Source: Clarireedia homoeocarpa
Taxonomy: Eukaryota; Ascomycota; Leotiomycetes; Helotiales; Rutstroemiaceae
Assembly (NCBI GenBank): GCA_001465935.1
Contig: LNKV01000022.1
Span: forward strand, 248,001-312,000
Direction of reading: 5' to 3'
DNA length: 64,000 nt
The position numbers and the translations under genes were made by a program. The notes below the pieces were generated by a model. It made no database searches and was not told where the DNA came from. It saw only the letters and a program-made list of their open reading frames with translations. Shown in pieces: positions 36,655 to 48,325 of the stretch (the stretch's first letter is position 1; the number at the start of each line of letters is the position of its first letter).

Positions 36655-37555
36655 AGTCGTTGGCAACAAACTAGCTCCGCCACACCTGGCTGATGTTTTA
36701 CCGTTGGAGGCAGCAGTGAGCGCCCAAACAGGAAATGTTGAACAAATTTGAGATATGCAACAAAGAAGATTGCGCGCAATCTAAAGGCAGCTGTAACTAT
36801 ATGAAGCTGACCTAGAAAGGAAATGCAGATCAGTTTAGACATGCAACACGAACAGAAGAGTTAAATTTGGACACGGCTACAACCCATACGCTGACATGAT
36901 GTTGGTCTGGAAATGGAATGCTGATCAATCTCAGATGTGCAACACAGTAGATATGTTTCGAGTCTAGACACAGCTGTACTTTTGTAGTAATCTAACATCA
37001 ACCAGAAAAGGGAATGATTGTTCATCAGAGATGCAACAAGAGCGTTTCGAACATCGAGAAAGGACGAAGAACAGAATCCTAATCCAGCTAATTTCCGTGT
37101 GTCGATCCGTCGCTGAGGTCTGCAACAAAACCGAAGACTCAAGTACCTGGAGGGGAAACTCACGAAGGAATTGTCTAAAAGGGGAATTGATCAAAGATGA
37201 TCAAGCGATGAGAAGTGCAACAAAAGAACAAAGTCCTGGTCTAGCCTCGCCGACGAGGAGAATCCGACCCGAAAGGGGAATTTCCGGTAGACGATCAACC
37301 AATTTGAGATATGCAACAGAGACAAAATCCTTTTCACCCAAACCTACGAAGCCTACGAAGGCTTGCAGTATCAAACGACGAGTGTCCAGAAGTAGAAGTG
37401 GACGTAGGAGATCGCGCGAACAGATGTGCAACATGCGGCAGCTGGTGTGTTCTGGACTGTCAAAGCCCGCTTGGAAAGAGGAACAACAGTACCATCATAC
37501 ACCCAATACAGTAATAAAGTCTAGTTGATCACTTATGAGACATGCAACAAAGGCG
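36655..37555 (-). repeat. Diverged ~95-bp tandem array, about 10 units, intron-like core
   Basis: The plus-strand string tgcaaca recurs at 36756, 36842, 36938, 37032, 37121, 37216, 37312, 37427 and 37543. A degenerate copy lies at 36662 and an outlier at 37868. Spacings are 86, 96, 94, 89, 95, 96, 115 and 116. Read on the minus strand, each unit has a conserved core of the type GTTGCATaTCTgAgaTTGATCA followed by CATTCCCTTTTC. Several cores end in AG some 36-50 nt from the GT and include a branch-like TGATC. The rest of each unit is less conserved (…TCGAAAC…TCTT). Spacings are not multiples of three, so the array is not one continuous coding repeat. In one frame most cores start with a CC(I/T/M)S string, so a decayed coding repeat is an alternative. 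Confidence 0.7.
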
Positions 37556-38824
37556 TTCCAAGGCGTTCCCGAGGCTTGAAAAGGAATCCGAGGAGACGAG
37601 TTGGAGAGTTTCCACGGCGAGCAAAATGATCTTCCAAATAATCTTAGGGTGGCCTGATTTCTTCTTGCTTTGGAGTGGAGTCTAGATTCTCCTCGCTAAG
37701 TGTTTCCTTGCTTGCTCGCTTGGTGGCTGTGTATTATGCATCAACCACCCGTGCCACCCAATGATTGCGGACGGGAAGGATCTAGAGGGGTCTTTGATCG
37801 ACGGATGAAAGTAAATCTCACCTGTTGAGGTTGGACTTCGCGCTCATTTTCAAAACCGATTGCGATGTGCAACAGAACTTTCTTGGAAATGTACGTCGAA
37901 TGACCTGCATACTGGCGTGGTTGGTGTGGTTGGTGGGGTTTGCTTTCTGTCAATTATAGCCGAATGAGGATATACTTTTGTCGCTCCCGATCCGACTTTC
38001 CCGGATCAGCTCCCGTGTTTGCCGTTTCATGTCACGACTCACGACGTGCGAAAGTGAGCAGGACCCAGTAGACCCAACATGTGTAGACCGCGAGGGACCG
38101 GCTCAAGATCTCAACCGAGTGCAGGTGAAGCATGTGCATACATACCATTCACGTGACAATGGTGGGACATCAAGGGATCCTTTGGGAGCTGTACACAGTA
38201 ACACAATACGCCTATTACTAACAAGAAGATGAGCTGGAGCATGAGAAGATTAGTAAGCGCCAAATATAGTGTATTTATTCTCCTTATGCACCGCCTATCT
38301 GCGTTCTCTCATGACTGTAGATGATGGTTTACATTCTCTGTGCTTGTACCGTCCTTGACTAGCGATTCGCCCAGCCTCTATGGTTCGAGTCTCTAGTCCT
38401 GTGTAATTGACCTCATCACAATCCAACCAGCCTTCACCGTCTAGGCATCTGGAAAAGTTTGAGGTCGCGAGCCGCCGTCCGCCCAAGGACGAGAATTCCA
38501 AGCAAGTATCATATTTCAACGAGGTCGATTCGGCGGAAATCAAGCTATCTCTAGCTTGATAATCATGGGAGTAAAGATTCTGAACCTGTTTCGACAGTAT
38601 GTCTCCGTATAAATCCCGCGAGCTGGCGCCAGCCTATATGATGTTCGCCAATATTGATGATTATGTCTGTTTTCTTGGAAGATTGCATTCGCTAATTTCA
38701 TTAGACAAAGTCAAGCATTTGTAAGTGACCACCCGAACGAACCGCATACCTCTAGTAAAATGCCATTTAATATCCCAAAGATGGAAGAGTAATAATGTAT
38801 ACACCCGTCTACGCTCATCGTGAA
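37556..38824. other. Intergenic flank of the repeat array, no supported gene
   Basis: A minus-strand frame beginning with an ATG near 37919 runs to a possible donor (AACAG|GTGAGA, about 37822) and contains the outlier GTTGCA core; it could be a first exon of a lost gene. A second minus-strand frame (38295..38543) has no recognisable features. Nothing else is seen here. Confidence 0.4.
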
Positions 38825-39852
38825 TCATCGTGCTTTGGGCTTCCGAATGACGACCTTTGTCCCTTCCAGCTGCCACCCCACCCCATAATTCTTTGTCAGA
38901 AATTCCCATGGTGTATCCGTGAGTTGTTCCAGAGAAGATAAGTCGATACTGAGATACGTTTTCCCAATCGACTTCAAAGCATGAAGTTTCATCTCGTCTT
39001 CTGCGAACTCCATGATCTTAGCTTTGTGGCCGTCCACACTTCTTTTTATCCTCCAAAACAGAAAGTAGTTGTCATGTGCTATGGCTCGTAAAAGCGAATC
39101 CACCGTCGTGTCTTGAAGCTCGAGTTGAAGTTTCACAGAGAAAGCTTTTGCCAAATCTCTTTGCCTGCAAGCGAGATCTAGTACTTGGTATCCTGCGAAC
39201 TCCTGGAGTTCAGTATTTGACAGTGGGTGGACAGGGTGCATGACTTGTAGTAGATGGCGCATTGCTGGATGATATGATTCCCAGTGCTTCAACAGTATCG
39301 AAAGTCGTATGCAGAAAATATAGGCTTGAATCGAGAAGTCGTCCACCCTCTTTGAAGCTACGATACCTTCTCGAAGTTTCCTCATTCCCATTGTTATCGC
39401 GTCTAATTCGTTACTAACATTGCCTTTGTCATTTGGAAGATCGGACGCCTTAGGTATAACATCGTTCCTCTCGTTTTCTTTTGATAGATCAAGTCGAGCG
39501 AGTCGTCTATGTAGTTCATCCCCGCGTACAGCGCTGGAGCAAAAGACCTTGTATCGTTCGACTATTTTCTTATAGAATCGTTCTTGCGTTTTATAGTCGA
39601 GTAACCTGGTGGGGCAGTAAGTAAACAAAGTGACCTGGGGAATGGCTAAATGACTGACTGTATGTCGCCTTTTGAGCGCAGGCCCATCTCCTCGAATATA
39701 TCCTGATTTGCAGGCTTCAGCCTGCCCCATGACGGATTCCGTCCTCCCTTGTTGGACATCGAGGGAGAAAGATGGTGAACGGATTGTGGTTGTTGCTGAT
39801 TGTAATTCGCGCGGTGTGATGACGAGGTTCCCGCTTGAACGTGCCCCTCCAT
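38825..39852 (-). CDS. PCI-like protein (CSN8/PSMD8/EIF3K-type helical repeat)
   Basis: Two minus-strand exons: 39659..39852 and 38825..39605, with a 53-nt intron (donor gtcagt, acceptor caccag), 324 aa. ATG 39852 opens a polar N-terminus (HRANYNQQQPQ). A conserved region then covers about residues 55-320: RLLDYKTQERFYKKIVERY is split by the intron, followed by MRKLREGIVASKRVDDFSIQ, WESYHPAMRHLLQVMHP, LACRQRDLAKAF, AIAHDNYFLFWRIKRSVDGH and HALKSIGKTYLSID, ending with VGWQLEGTKVVIRK. The helical repeats and the terminal winged-helix-like strand match the PCI-associated CSN8/PSMD8/EIF3K family from memory. I cannot say which complex it serves. It is divergent from the Izh-type gene, with 352 nt between start codons. 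Confidence 0.65.
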
Positions 39853-40204
39853 AAGCGATGCCGCTTTAACAATTTTGGGAAGGAAGTCTCAACGTCTTTT
39901 CTGATGAACGAAACCGACTCCACAACTTATTCTGCAATCAGTTGCAATAACATTACTGTCAGGGCGCTTGTGGCAGTCAAGGGGATACCTGATTAGTATG
40001 TAATACTTAATTGGCCTCTATTTATCCTTTATCCACTTTTCCTGCATTGCAATTCTTACTAAAGTCATCAAATGATGACTTTCGGAAGCCATTATCATTC
40101 TGTAGAGCCGTTTCATAGTTCTTTATATTGCCTACCTTGGTACCAACAACATCAGTTGATGAATACAAAAACCCGAATACAACCATATATTCAAGACGAA
40201 CAAC

Positions 40205-41234
40205 ATGTCGGTTCGCGAACGCCATAGAAGATCTTCAATTACCGAGACTCTTACAGAGACGGCCAGAAAGATCGAAGGAAAGATTGAAAGTGCCCTGACA
40301 GTCCTCTGGGATGACCTCCCTTCCTGGCAACAAGACAATCAGTACATTCATTCGGGATACAGGCCAGCATCAGGGTCATTCCAGAAGTCCTTTGCTTCTC
40401 TGGGCTACCTCCACAATGAGACAGTCAACATCTTTTCTCACCTGATTGGAGCTGTGGTATTCACGCTGTTAGGTGGACTACTTTACACCTCGATCAAACC
40501 GAGATATGATACAGCAGAGAAATCAGATGTTCTTGCATTCAGTTGCTTCTTTGCCGGAGCTGCATTATGTCTTGGTATGTCTGGGACTTATCATACCATT
40601 TCCAATCATTCTCCTGTGGTTGCAAAGTTTGGCAACAAGTTAGACTACTTAGGAATCGTGTTTCTCACTACTGGGAGCATCATTCCCTGTCTTTACTATG
40701 GATTTTACTGTCATCCTCATTTGTTCGACTTTTATGTTATAGTTGTGAGTTGCATTGCTATATCCGCATTTCCACTGCTAATGTACATTTAGACAAGCGC
40801 TCTTGGAGGAATCTGCGCCGTGGTTGTTATGCTGGATAGGTTTCGAACACCCGCCTGGAGGCCTTATCGAGCTGGTATTTTTGTGGCTCTAGGATTAGCT
40901 GGCGGCGTAGTCCCAACCGTGCGTGGGGTTCAAATGTATGGATTCACTGTGATGCGCGAGAGAATGGGTTTGACGTGGGTATTATTGGAAGGATTCTTCT
41001 ATATCCTTGGTGCTTCACTATACGCAGTAAGATCTCCAAACTACTTCGACCGAATGATGATCTGACATCTTCCAGGCTCGATGGCCTGAACGCTCATCTC
41101 CAGGGTCATACGACATATTTGGAAGCTCGCATCAAATCTTTCACATGCTAGTCCTAGCAGCCGCGGCATCTCATTTGTATGGGATGACCATAGCATTCGA
41201 CTTCCATCACAGCCCCCTTGGACCAAGATGTTGA
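40205..41234 (+). CDS. Izh/AdipoR-type (hemolysin III) seven-TM membrane protein
   Basis: Three exons: 40205..40744, 40793..41026 and 41076..41234 (310 aa). The introns have donors gtgagt and gtaaga. The soluble N-terminus (about 1-75) is followed by seven hydrophobic segments. PAQR/HlyIII signatures are present: NIFSHLIGAVVF after HNETV, the S-x3-H type site in MSGTYHTISNHS, and the final GSSHQIFHMLVLAAAASH with HxxxH. These histidines bind zinc in the family. Fungal Izh proteins act in membrane lipid/zinc homeostasis and are AdipoR-like ceramidase relatives. The C-terminal tail is short (HHSPLGPRC). Start ATG 40205 is the first in-frame ATG. Confidence 0.92.
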
Positions 41235-41465
41235 CCAGCCAGCCACTGTCACTCTAGAGCTCATCTCAACAATTAACACCACGAAAAACACTTACATAGG
41301 GCGGCAAGTCCAACCACTCCAGCGAATGGGCATGGTTCGTTTAGGAGCTTAAGGTTCCAAGTGACAACGGATATTTTGGAAGTGAACTGCGTGCTCTAAC
41401 TAATTGTAATCTTGTAAGTGATAGTAGTTGGTTGTATTATATGAACACTACTCTCGTCGATGATT

Positions 41466-41496
<31 letters not shown>

Positions 41497-41864
41497 AGAG
41501 AAGATGGCCCACGAAGTAATCGAGAAATACTGTAATTAGGTGTACTGTACAGGTATCCACCTATCGAAGGTCGATAGAACTGGTACATAGAAATAGATAA
41601 CAGATAGACTCACCAAATCGTTCATTATCCTACACCTGCATATGAACAATGCCATTCAAAGAATCCCAGCCAACTTCAACCACACACAAAAACCCCATTT
41701 CCCAAAAATAGAAACCCCAATCAAAAAGTACCTCGGCGTCGGGTCGGCAAAGCCAAACAGAAAACCTGGGGAAAGCTTCCCCACACCACTCTATCTCTTC
41801 TCTATAACACCCCCTCAATGTCTCCTCGCCATCGCACTTCCTCATCACCATCGTCAACCCCACA
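41235..41864. other. Intergenic; promoter of the SDR gene
   Basis: No gene is supported. A purine-rich gaggaggagg run lies at about 41468-41505. The CT/CA-rich tract at about 41640-41860 should be the leader and promoter of the short-chain dehydrogenase gene; it contains an out-of-frame ATG at about 41818. Confidence 0.5.
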
Positions 41865-42965
41865 ATGGCAGCCCGCATAGCCCAAATTGCTTCCCACCTC
41901 AACTACCCGCGCGGTCTACTCGCCGATCAAGTAGCCATCATCACCGGTTCCGGACAAGGTATTGGAGCGGAAACCGCCCGCTTGTTTGCGAACGAGGGCG
42001 CGAAGGTTATTGTTTCTGATATCGATGCTGGTAAGTGCTTGTGTATTATTTACTCAACCATTCATACATCCATCTATCCAATCATGCATTTATACAAACA
42101 TGATAATTGTATGTAAAGACTTCACTAACATAAATTGAAAACAGCAAAAGCCCAATCCGTCGCAGACAGCATCAATGCGCAAGGAAGCGGGCGCGCTCTC
42201 GCCGTGCCCGGGGATATGCTGGATGATGAATATATACCCGAGCTGGTGAAGAAGGCGGCGGAGTTTGGGAATGGGAAGATTCATATTATTGTTAATAATG
42301 CGGGATACACATGGGATGGCGTAATCCATAAGGTTAGTCAGTCAGCATGAATTGAACTCGCAGTTTACTTGGCTCATGGCGAGCAGAGCAGAGCAGAGCA
42401 GATACAAAACTCCGGCGATTAAGGACGAACAGACGGCTAATTGAAACGCTAGATGACCGACAAGCAATGGGCCAACATCCTCGCCCTCCACAACACCGCC
42501 CCCTTCAAGCTCATTCGCGCCGCAGCCCCCTACTTCCGCGTCACGGACGGCGCCCCCCGCAACATAATCAACATATCCTCAACCTCGGGCGTGCACGGCA
42601 ACGCCGGCCAAGCCAACTACGCCGTCGCCAAAGCCGGAATCAACGGGCTCACGAAGACGATTGCGAAAGAATGGGGACCAAAATACGGGGTCCGCGCAAA
42701 TTCGGTCGCGTTCGGACATATTTTGACTAGACTGACGGCTGCGAAGGAAGAAGGGGCGTTTGTGGTGACGAAGGACGGAGAGAAGGTGGCGCTGGGGATA
42801 CCGAAGGGGACAGGAGCGCAGAGGGAGGGCGCGGGAAGTGATATTCCGTTGGGGAGGGCGGGGACGCCTGAGGAGGCTGCAAGGACTGTTTTGGCTGTGG
42901 CGAGTCCGTTGTTTGGGTATGTGACGGGGCAGGTTATTATGGTTACGGGAGGGAGGAATATGTAG
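41865..42965 (+). CDS. Short-chain dehydrogenase/reductase, FabG-like 3-oxoacyl reductase
   Basis: Three exons: 41865..42030, 42145..42332 and 42453..42965 (288 aa). The Rossmann cofactor motif TGSGQGIG lies at 27-34, NNAG after strand four, and the catalytic set is Ser161 (NISSTSG), Tyr174 and Lys178 (Y-A-V-A-K). The GVHGNAGQANYAVAKAG block is typical of classical SDRs related to bacterial/mitochondrial FabG (3-oxoacyl-ACP reductase), NAD(P)H-dependent. The VSDID acidic residue after strand two favours NAD(H). A long insert follows the active site (KDGEKVALGIPKGTGAQREG). The substrate is not certain: mitochondrial fatty-acid synthesis or another oxidoreduction. Start ATG 41865 precedes the conserved core by 26 residues. 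A (gt)n run follows the stop at once. Confidence 0.85.

Positions 42966-42967
<2 letters not shown>

Positions 42968-42999
<32 letters not shown>
42968..42999. repeat. (gt)n microsatellite
   Basis: About 16 perfect gt units start two bases after the SDR stop codon. Confidence 0.95.
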
Positions 43000-43001
<2 letters not shown>

Positions 43002-43301
43002 ATCACGAGTTAGGTATATATCTGGGGTTGAACGGAAAATTTGTGATAATGGTGATATTATGTTGTTCAAAGTGAACATATTGAAAAAGCAACTTTACAA
43101 CAACTTCTGATCATCGCCTAGTCTTCAAGAACCCTATTACCGAACATCTTCCTCTCAACTAACATGTCCAAATACCGCCGCAACCAGGCCCGTGCCTTGC
43201 TAGATCCACCCCTAACCCGGCTCAACATTCTCACGCCTCAAGCCATCCCCCCACAGCACTCAACCTCATTGACAAATCTCTCGCCCACTACCCTCAGCAG
43301 T

Positions 43302-44080
43302 TCAGTCAGCAAACATACGACCCTTCAACCCACAAGCTAATCCGACTGGAATAGAAATACGAACCTCATTATTATCAGCCGCAGAATCATACCCCGGCTG
43401 CATCTTCCTTCGTCGTTGCTGATATTCATGTTCCATGCTGCGTCGTTGAGCGGCGAAGAATGCCGTTATGTCGAGATCTGCGTCGGCATCAGAGGCGGCA
43501 TCGTCAAAATTTTCAGTGATAGCGAGGTTTTTGATTTTGATGAGAGGTCCTTGAGCATTGTTGTTGTTGTTATGCTGGTGGTGGGGGTAGGCTTCAATAC
43601 CGGGCATTGTGGTTAAGCTGTTGTCTTCGCGCTTAATTTTAGTGTTTGCGGTTTTTTTATGCTTGGTGGTGATGGTTTTGTTTCTTCCAGTCTTGAAGAT
43701 ATTTTCTCTGGTGGTTGGGGATCCAACTTCATCAAGAAGATGGGAAGGATCAGCCTGAGGTGTAGCGTTCATGTTCACGATGGAAAGACCCTCTTTATTG
43801 CTATTAGTAGAGTGTGCTTAAAGACCGAAGAGGAGTACTTACTTGGTCTTAGAGTGGCGGTGCGGGTATTTTTGCGGATACCACGATCAATGATAGGGGA
43901 GGCCGAGACTGAAAAATTACGTTGATTGTTTGAGACTGATGGCAATGATACCTTTGGTGCGGTGGATCAGGAAACGCCTTGAGATAATCTTGCGGTTGAA
44001 TGTCTTGGTCGGCGGGGAGTGGGAGCGGGGATTCGCAGCTGCTTGCCGCTGCGGAGAGTAATCATGGTTTTGGGTGTTTT
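43302..44080 (-). CDS. Hypothetical multi-exon protein, 5' end unresolved
   Basis: Supported minus-strand exons are 43952..44080, 43843..43908 and 43302..43792. The junctions read RTK-VSASPIIDRGIRKNTR then RP-KGLSIVNMN and keep one frame. The last intron has TACTAAT before two AGs and the second (aataaag) fits. The long last exon codes for a basic, Asn/Asp-rich protein: NKTITTKHKKTANTKIKRED, a poly-Asn stretch in HHQHNNNNN, acidic DDAASDADADLD, then ITAFFAAQRRSMEHEYQQRR. Upstream, exon 43952..44080 has an acceptor (atcacag) but joining it to the obvious exon ending at 44242 creates a TAA at the junction. The true first exon or start is therefore unknown. No family was recognised. It is convergent with the SDR gene. 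Confidence 0.45.
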
Positions 44081-44779
44081 CTGTGATGAGTGTTAGTGAG
44101 GACTTTGGTATTCATGACTGAGTCGAGTTGTAGGTTGGATTGGGTTGTTGTAGTGGTTGAATTGATGAAGATTTCGGGGGGAAAGGATGAGCAAGGTGGG
44201 ATGGTATTCAGTATGTATGGTACGAAGGATGTTAGACTTACATTGTGTTCCAGGGACTGTGTGGAGATGTAGATGTAGATGTAGATGCAGATGTGGGAAA
44301 GATGTTGAAGATGAGTTGAAAGATATATCAATGCCCATGCTATTTCAGACGATATAGAAATTCTACATAGATCCAGTTCGTATAGAAATGAACGTCATTT
44401 CCCATTGTTCAGTTCAACCTTAGCGTTCATGTTTCGATTTCGATCCTTGGGTCGACGACAAATAGCAGTTTATCCGAGCCAGGAAAGAGTAAGGAGGAAA
44501 GACGTCCATTCGATTCGAGTGAAGCATAGCTTCCAAACTTCTTGCCTGTTGCTATAATGATAATTGTGGCCAAAAAATATTTTAGCTAGATAGAAATTGA
44601 GCTGAGTGTTACTTCAAAGTTCTGTCAACCGTCCTCTTACAAAGTAATTCGAACTGTCTCGTGGGCAGTTGCTGACAAGACGTCTTGAGACAACCTTGAC
44701 TCTTAAATATAAGTACGACGACTCCTGAAAACACGGTATCAGATCATCTAACAACTTCCATAGAATTAGCACCCAAACA
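44081..44779. other. Probable leader of the hypothetical gene plus intergenic
   Basis: The segment 44081-44338 holds a likely 5' exon and a 161-nt intron (gtaagt...cactaac...cacag) of the gene above, plus a catcta microsatellite. The rest shows nothing. Confidence 0.4.
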
Positions 44780-45237
44780 TTATGCTAACAACACTTCACG
44801 ACATACCCAGGCAATGAGCCTTAGCTCACGTGATTTATAAGTAGAGATCACCTGTTTTGCTTTTGGTGATACTCCATCAACCACCGGTAAATCCCCGCTT
44901 GAATATGATGTCTCTATCAACATAGGGCAATTGCCGATTGTACCCCCGTCCTCGGATATAGTTCTGTCATTGGTTCTGCCAAGTTGTTGCTGACGAAGCT
45001 CACGGGATTTTGCCGACATAATCTCGTTAGTGAGCTTGGCGATCCAAGAGAATGGATCCGCCTCGAGGAGGGGTACGAACTCTTGGATAGACTCGTATTA
45101 TCGGTATCGTCGGCAAAAAAAGAGGAGAAACCCAAGTACTCCGCACTCCCAAAATACTGCTTGTAGCTGCTCATAGTAGACTTAGCGTTCACAAATTGCT
45201 TCGACTTGGTGATGTGCTTTTTATCCCAAAGAAGCAT
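44780..45237 (-). pseudogene. Broken coding fragment downstream of the permease
   Basis: From ATG 45237 one minus-strand frame reads DKKHITKSKQFVNAKSTMSS and on to FFADDTDNT. From about 45100 the neighbouring frame continues with SIQEFVPLLEADPFSWIAKL, then TNEIMSAKSRELRQQQLG and SEDGGTIGNC to a stop at 44780. The frame change has no good intron: a 40-nt gtttct...acgag segment does not fit the phase. It looks like a small gene broken by a frameshift, or a fragment with a missing exon. No family was recognised. It lies 53 nt beyond the permease stop, on the same strand. Confidence 0.35.
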
Positions 45238-45290
45238 CGTCCAGCTTTAAACAGTTAGAGTAAGAAATTAAATGTCTTCGTTCATATGGG

Positions 45291-47113
45291 CTATACTAAT
45301 GCTTGACCACTGCCATCCTGCTCAGGCCCGTCTTCGGACATTCTATGCTGGTATTGTACTCTGCCTCTTAACAGCCAATCCGTTGAGATAATAGCAATGA
45401 CGATGAAATAAATTACACTGATATAGTTCATGCCTGCTGAATATGAGGAAGAGCCAAAGTACGGGAACAGCTGTATAACTTACTGGATATCGTAACGGGT
45501 ATATGCACGGGAAAGGAGAACCTGCATCAATCTTCAGTAACATGCATGGCGCGGAACCATGGGGAGAACATACATCACAAGAGCAAACAACGTCCAACAA
45601 ATCGTAACCATGTTGGCGACAAATCCGAATTTTCCGAGCCAGAAAGGTCCATGACGGAGATTGTCGCGTCCTTTCTTCAACAGACAAAGGAGAGGTATTG
45701 TATAAGAGAGGTAAGGAAGAACGATACAACCAATAACCATGCTAACAGTGATGTTAGGATGAGTGACCATGGTGATACAGGAGGTGAAAATTAGTTACCT
45801 ATTGAAAGCCGTAGTAGATACAAGGTACAGACATCCAAGAATAGAGACGACTGTGTGGTGATATTAGAATGATTGTCTATATTGCCATCGAGACGCGAAA
45901 CTTACTCGTTGTGCTTAGAATATGTGCCCGAAGCGGAACATCCAACTTCACGTATATTTTTGCGAAGGATTTGTGCCAAGGAACACCTCCGTCTCGAGCA
46001 AATGTCCAGCAAAGTCTGGATTGCCATGTATGACAAGCAATCAAGCAACCAATTCCAGTAGTCATGATGAGTGACTCTAGAACAATTGCCCCAACCCTAT
46101 GACCCAGAGCTTGGCGAAAGAGCTCAAGGATAGGAACTCCAGTCGAGGTACCAACCACCGTTGGGAAGTCATTTAGACTAAAGAACATGGCAATTACAAA
46201 TAACCAGGCCGTCATGAAACCAATTGCAATAGTTGATAGAATGGCTATGGGTATCACGATCTCGGGTTGGTGAACTTCTTCTGCCAGGTGCACGGCACTA
46301 TCTAGGCATGAGAAAGCCCAATTTGTGTTTACCAGGCCAACAACAAATGCGATGCCATTGTTCGGCCACCCTGTGTTGTTGATGAAGGTGGCAAATACGA
46401 ATTTGGCAGACTCATGTGTTGGGGCATTTGAAGGCACGGTAATCAGAATAATAGCGAACGACACTAAAGATATGTAGAGTGTAGCGGTTCCAATGGTAGG
46501 TAGCACTTTTCCATAGCAATTGAACATGGAAGCAAACACATTGGTCACTTGATAACCAACAAAAACGTGCCATTTGGAAATTTCACTTTCATATATTAGC
46601 CCTAGGTCCAGTGATTGGCGTTTGAAAGACTTACAAAGCGGGATGACTTAATTGCCAGCAGCCTACGCCTGCCATTGCGACCGCCAGTGAAACGCTCGCT
46701 GATGCGAAAATCGAACCAGCCCATGCGAAGTAGCCCGTGACATACGATAGGAATCTTGCATATCTCTTCGGGGCCAACTGCATCGTCCAGAAATGTTGTC
46801 CCGCAGCGTAGGGCATCGCACTCGCCAACTCGGATAGCGAGCATCCAATGCAGAAAGATATGAGCGCGATCAAAGGTATGCCGTACACAAACAAAGCGGG
46901 GCCACCGGAGTTGATGCCAGTGATCAGAGCACCTGAGATCCCGAACCACGAATTGGTGATGGAGAAGCCCTCCCCCAATGTCGACCACACTGTGAATTTG
47001 CGGCGCATATTATGGATGCCATCAACCTCGTCAAGCTTCGATCTGTCACTACTGACAGTTGGATGGTGAATTCTCGCATTGGTGATAGAATCATTATATT
47101 TAGGGATATCCAT
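45291..47113 (-). CDS. Amino acid/GABA permease (APC superfamily, ACT-type)
   Basis: Six minus-strand exons: 46635..47113, 45906..46585, 45799..45850, 45574..45741, 45484..45521 and 45291..45436 (520 aa). Every junction keeps the frame. The N-terminus is cytosolic (about 1-35, RRKFTVWSTLGEGFSITNSW), then roughly 12 TM segments. Family signs are GEGFSITNSWFGISGAL, GGPALFVYG, LASAMPYAAGQHFW, a NTNWAFSCLDSAVHLAEE block, and the final MNYISVIYFIVIAIISTDWL. These are typical of yeast Uga4/Hnm1-like and fungal GABA, choline or amino acid permeases that import substrates at the plasma membrane. The specific substrate is not deducible. The last acceptor is NAGNAG (cagcag), so one residue (S or T-G) may vary. 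Start ATG 47113. Confidence 0.9.
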
Positions 47114-48325
47114 AATGCATTGGATATGGAATGCCGCGGACGCCTTCCACAGAATTTGCTAACTGGTGAATGTTGATCGATGGAAATTTTGCAAGTGCAT
47201 AAAGAGATCGGATAACACTCAATACTGAAAATGTCCTTACTTGGCACCTAGACGCCGGATAGTCCGTCGCAACCGTGGACAAGAGAAAGGTCGGGATGTT
47301 GTCCCTTGGCAGTCGAGTCAAGAAAATTCGTTTGTTTTCGGTGGAAGATATTCAGGTTAATTGCCTTGGCACGACATTCCCAAAGATTTGCCGTTCACAG
47401 TCCTGCTGCGTATGGATTTCGTTTGGCACTTCAGGTAATGATATCCCGCTTCATGAAGTAGAAGGAATGGTGATGTCTGTGTTCTATCGTTATCGCTGGA
47501 GATCCTAATCAGGTAAATTCGTCCAGCAATCAAGGCCACCCACTAGGGTTATTTGTTGAAAGGAGAAAGGGGAAGGTTTGTGACATGATGTTGACAGACA
47601 AGGAAGTCTTCAACTCCCAGGATTTATCGCTATCATTGTTTCAAAGCAAATTTGCATAGTCGTAGGCTATGCAATGAGTATGTTTCGCCCAAAACATTCT
47701 TGTTGTGAAACCATCCCAGAAAGGACCCGGTTTTAACATCAATACTGTCCAATCATTGTACTGTAGCGACAGGAATGTCAAGCCTTCGACTTCCACGCGA
47801 CCATAATGATGACAGCTTTGCCAACGAAATATCATCACGACGCAAAGAAGAGACGGATGATCGAAGTCGAGATACCCGACAACTGTGAAACGAACTGATT
47901 GGCTTGTACGACGATGCCATGAACAAGGATCTTAGTTTGGAAAGTGCTGTCAGGTGAGGCTGTCAGGTGAGCAATCATGTCCATGAACCTTTCAACGCGA
48001 CGACTGTAAATTCACAGCGACTTTTCAAATAGATATCAAGTCAAGGCAAGTAGCGAAGAATTGATTGATTTGGTTGGCAAGACGCTTCCTAGAAAAGTGT
48101 TGGACAGATGAGTTTAGTATCATCAAATCCTTCTCGAGCAATGGCAATACAATGTCTTTGAGCACGTGTTCATATTCTCAGTTGAATGGATTTTTTATTC
48201 TTTTTATCCTGGATATCTCCATTTTCTTAATAGCTCATAATAAGATATATAAAATTGCTTCATATCATCTAATTTCCTACCTGGCCTCCTAAACTCCTCT
48301 TTATTCGAATCATCATCTCCACCTC
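47114..48325. other. Intergenic, no gene seen
   Basis: This includes the permease promoter. Short frames on both strands show no family features. The stretch next to 48325 is AT-rich (about 48190-48300). Confidence 0.55.

Noticed and set aside
36655..37555. snoRNA cluster interpretation of the 95-bp array
   Set aside because: One or two units show UGAUGA and CUGA strings, but the boxes are not kept across units and no terminal stem is seen.
36655..37555. CRISPR-like array (conserved 40 nt alternating with variable 50 nt)
   Set aside because: The conserved part is too diverged, spacings are irregular and the host is a fungus.
38370..38400. ggttcgagtc string as a tRNA T-arm
   Set aside because: The flanks do not form the T stem and no acceptor or anticodon arm could be found upstream; no tRNA was supported anywhere in the window.
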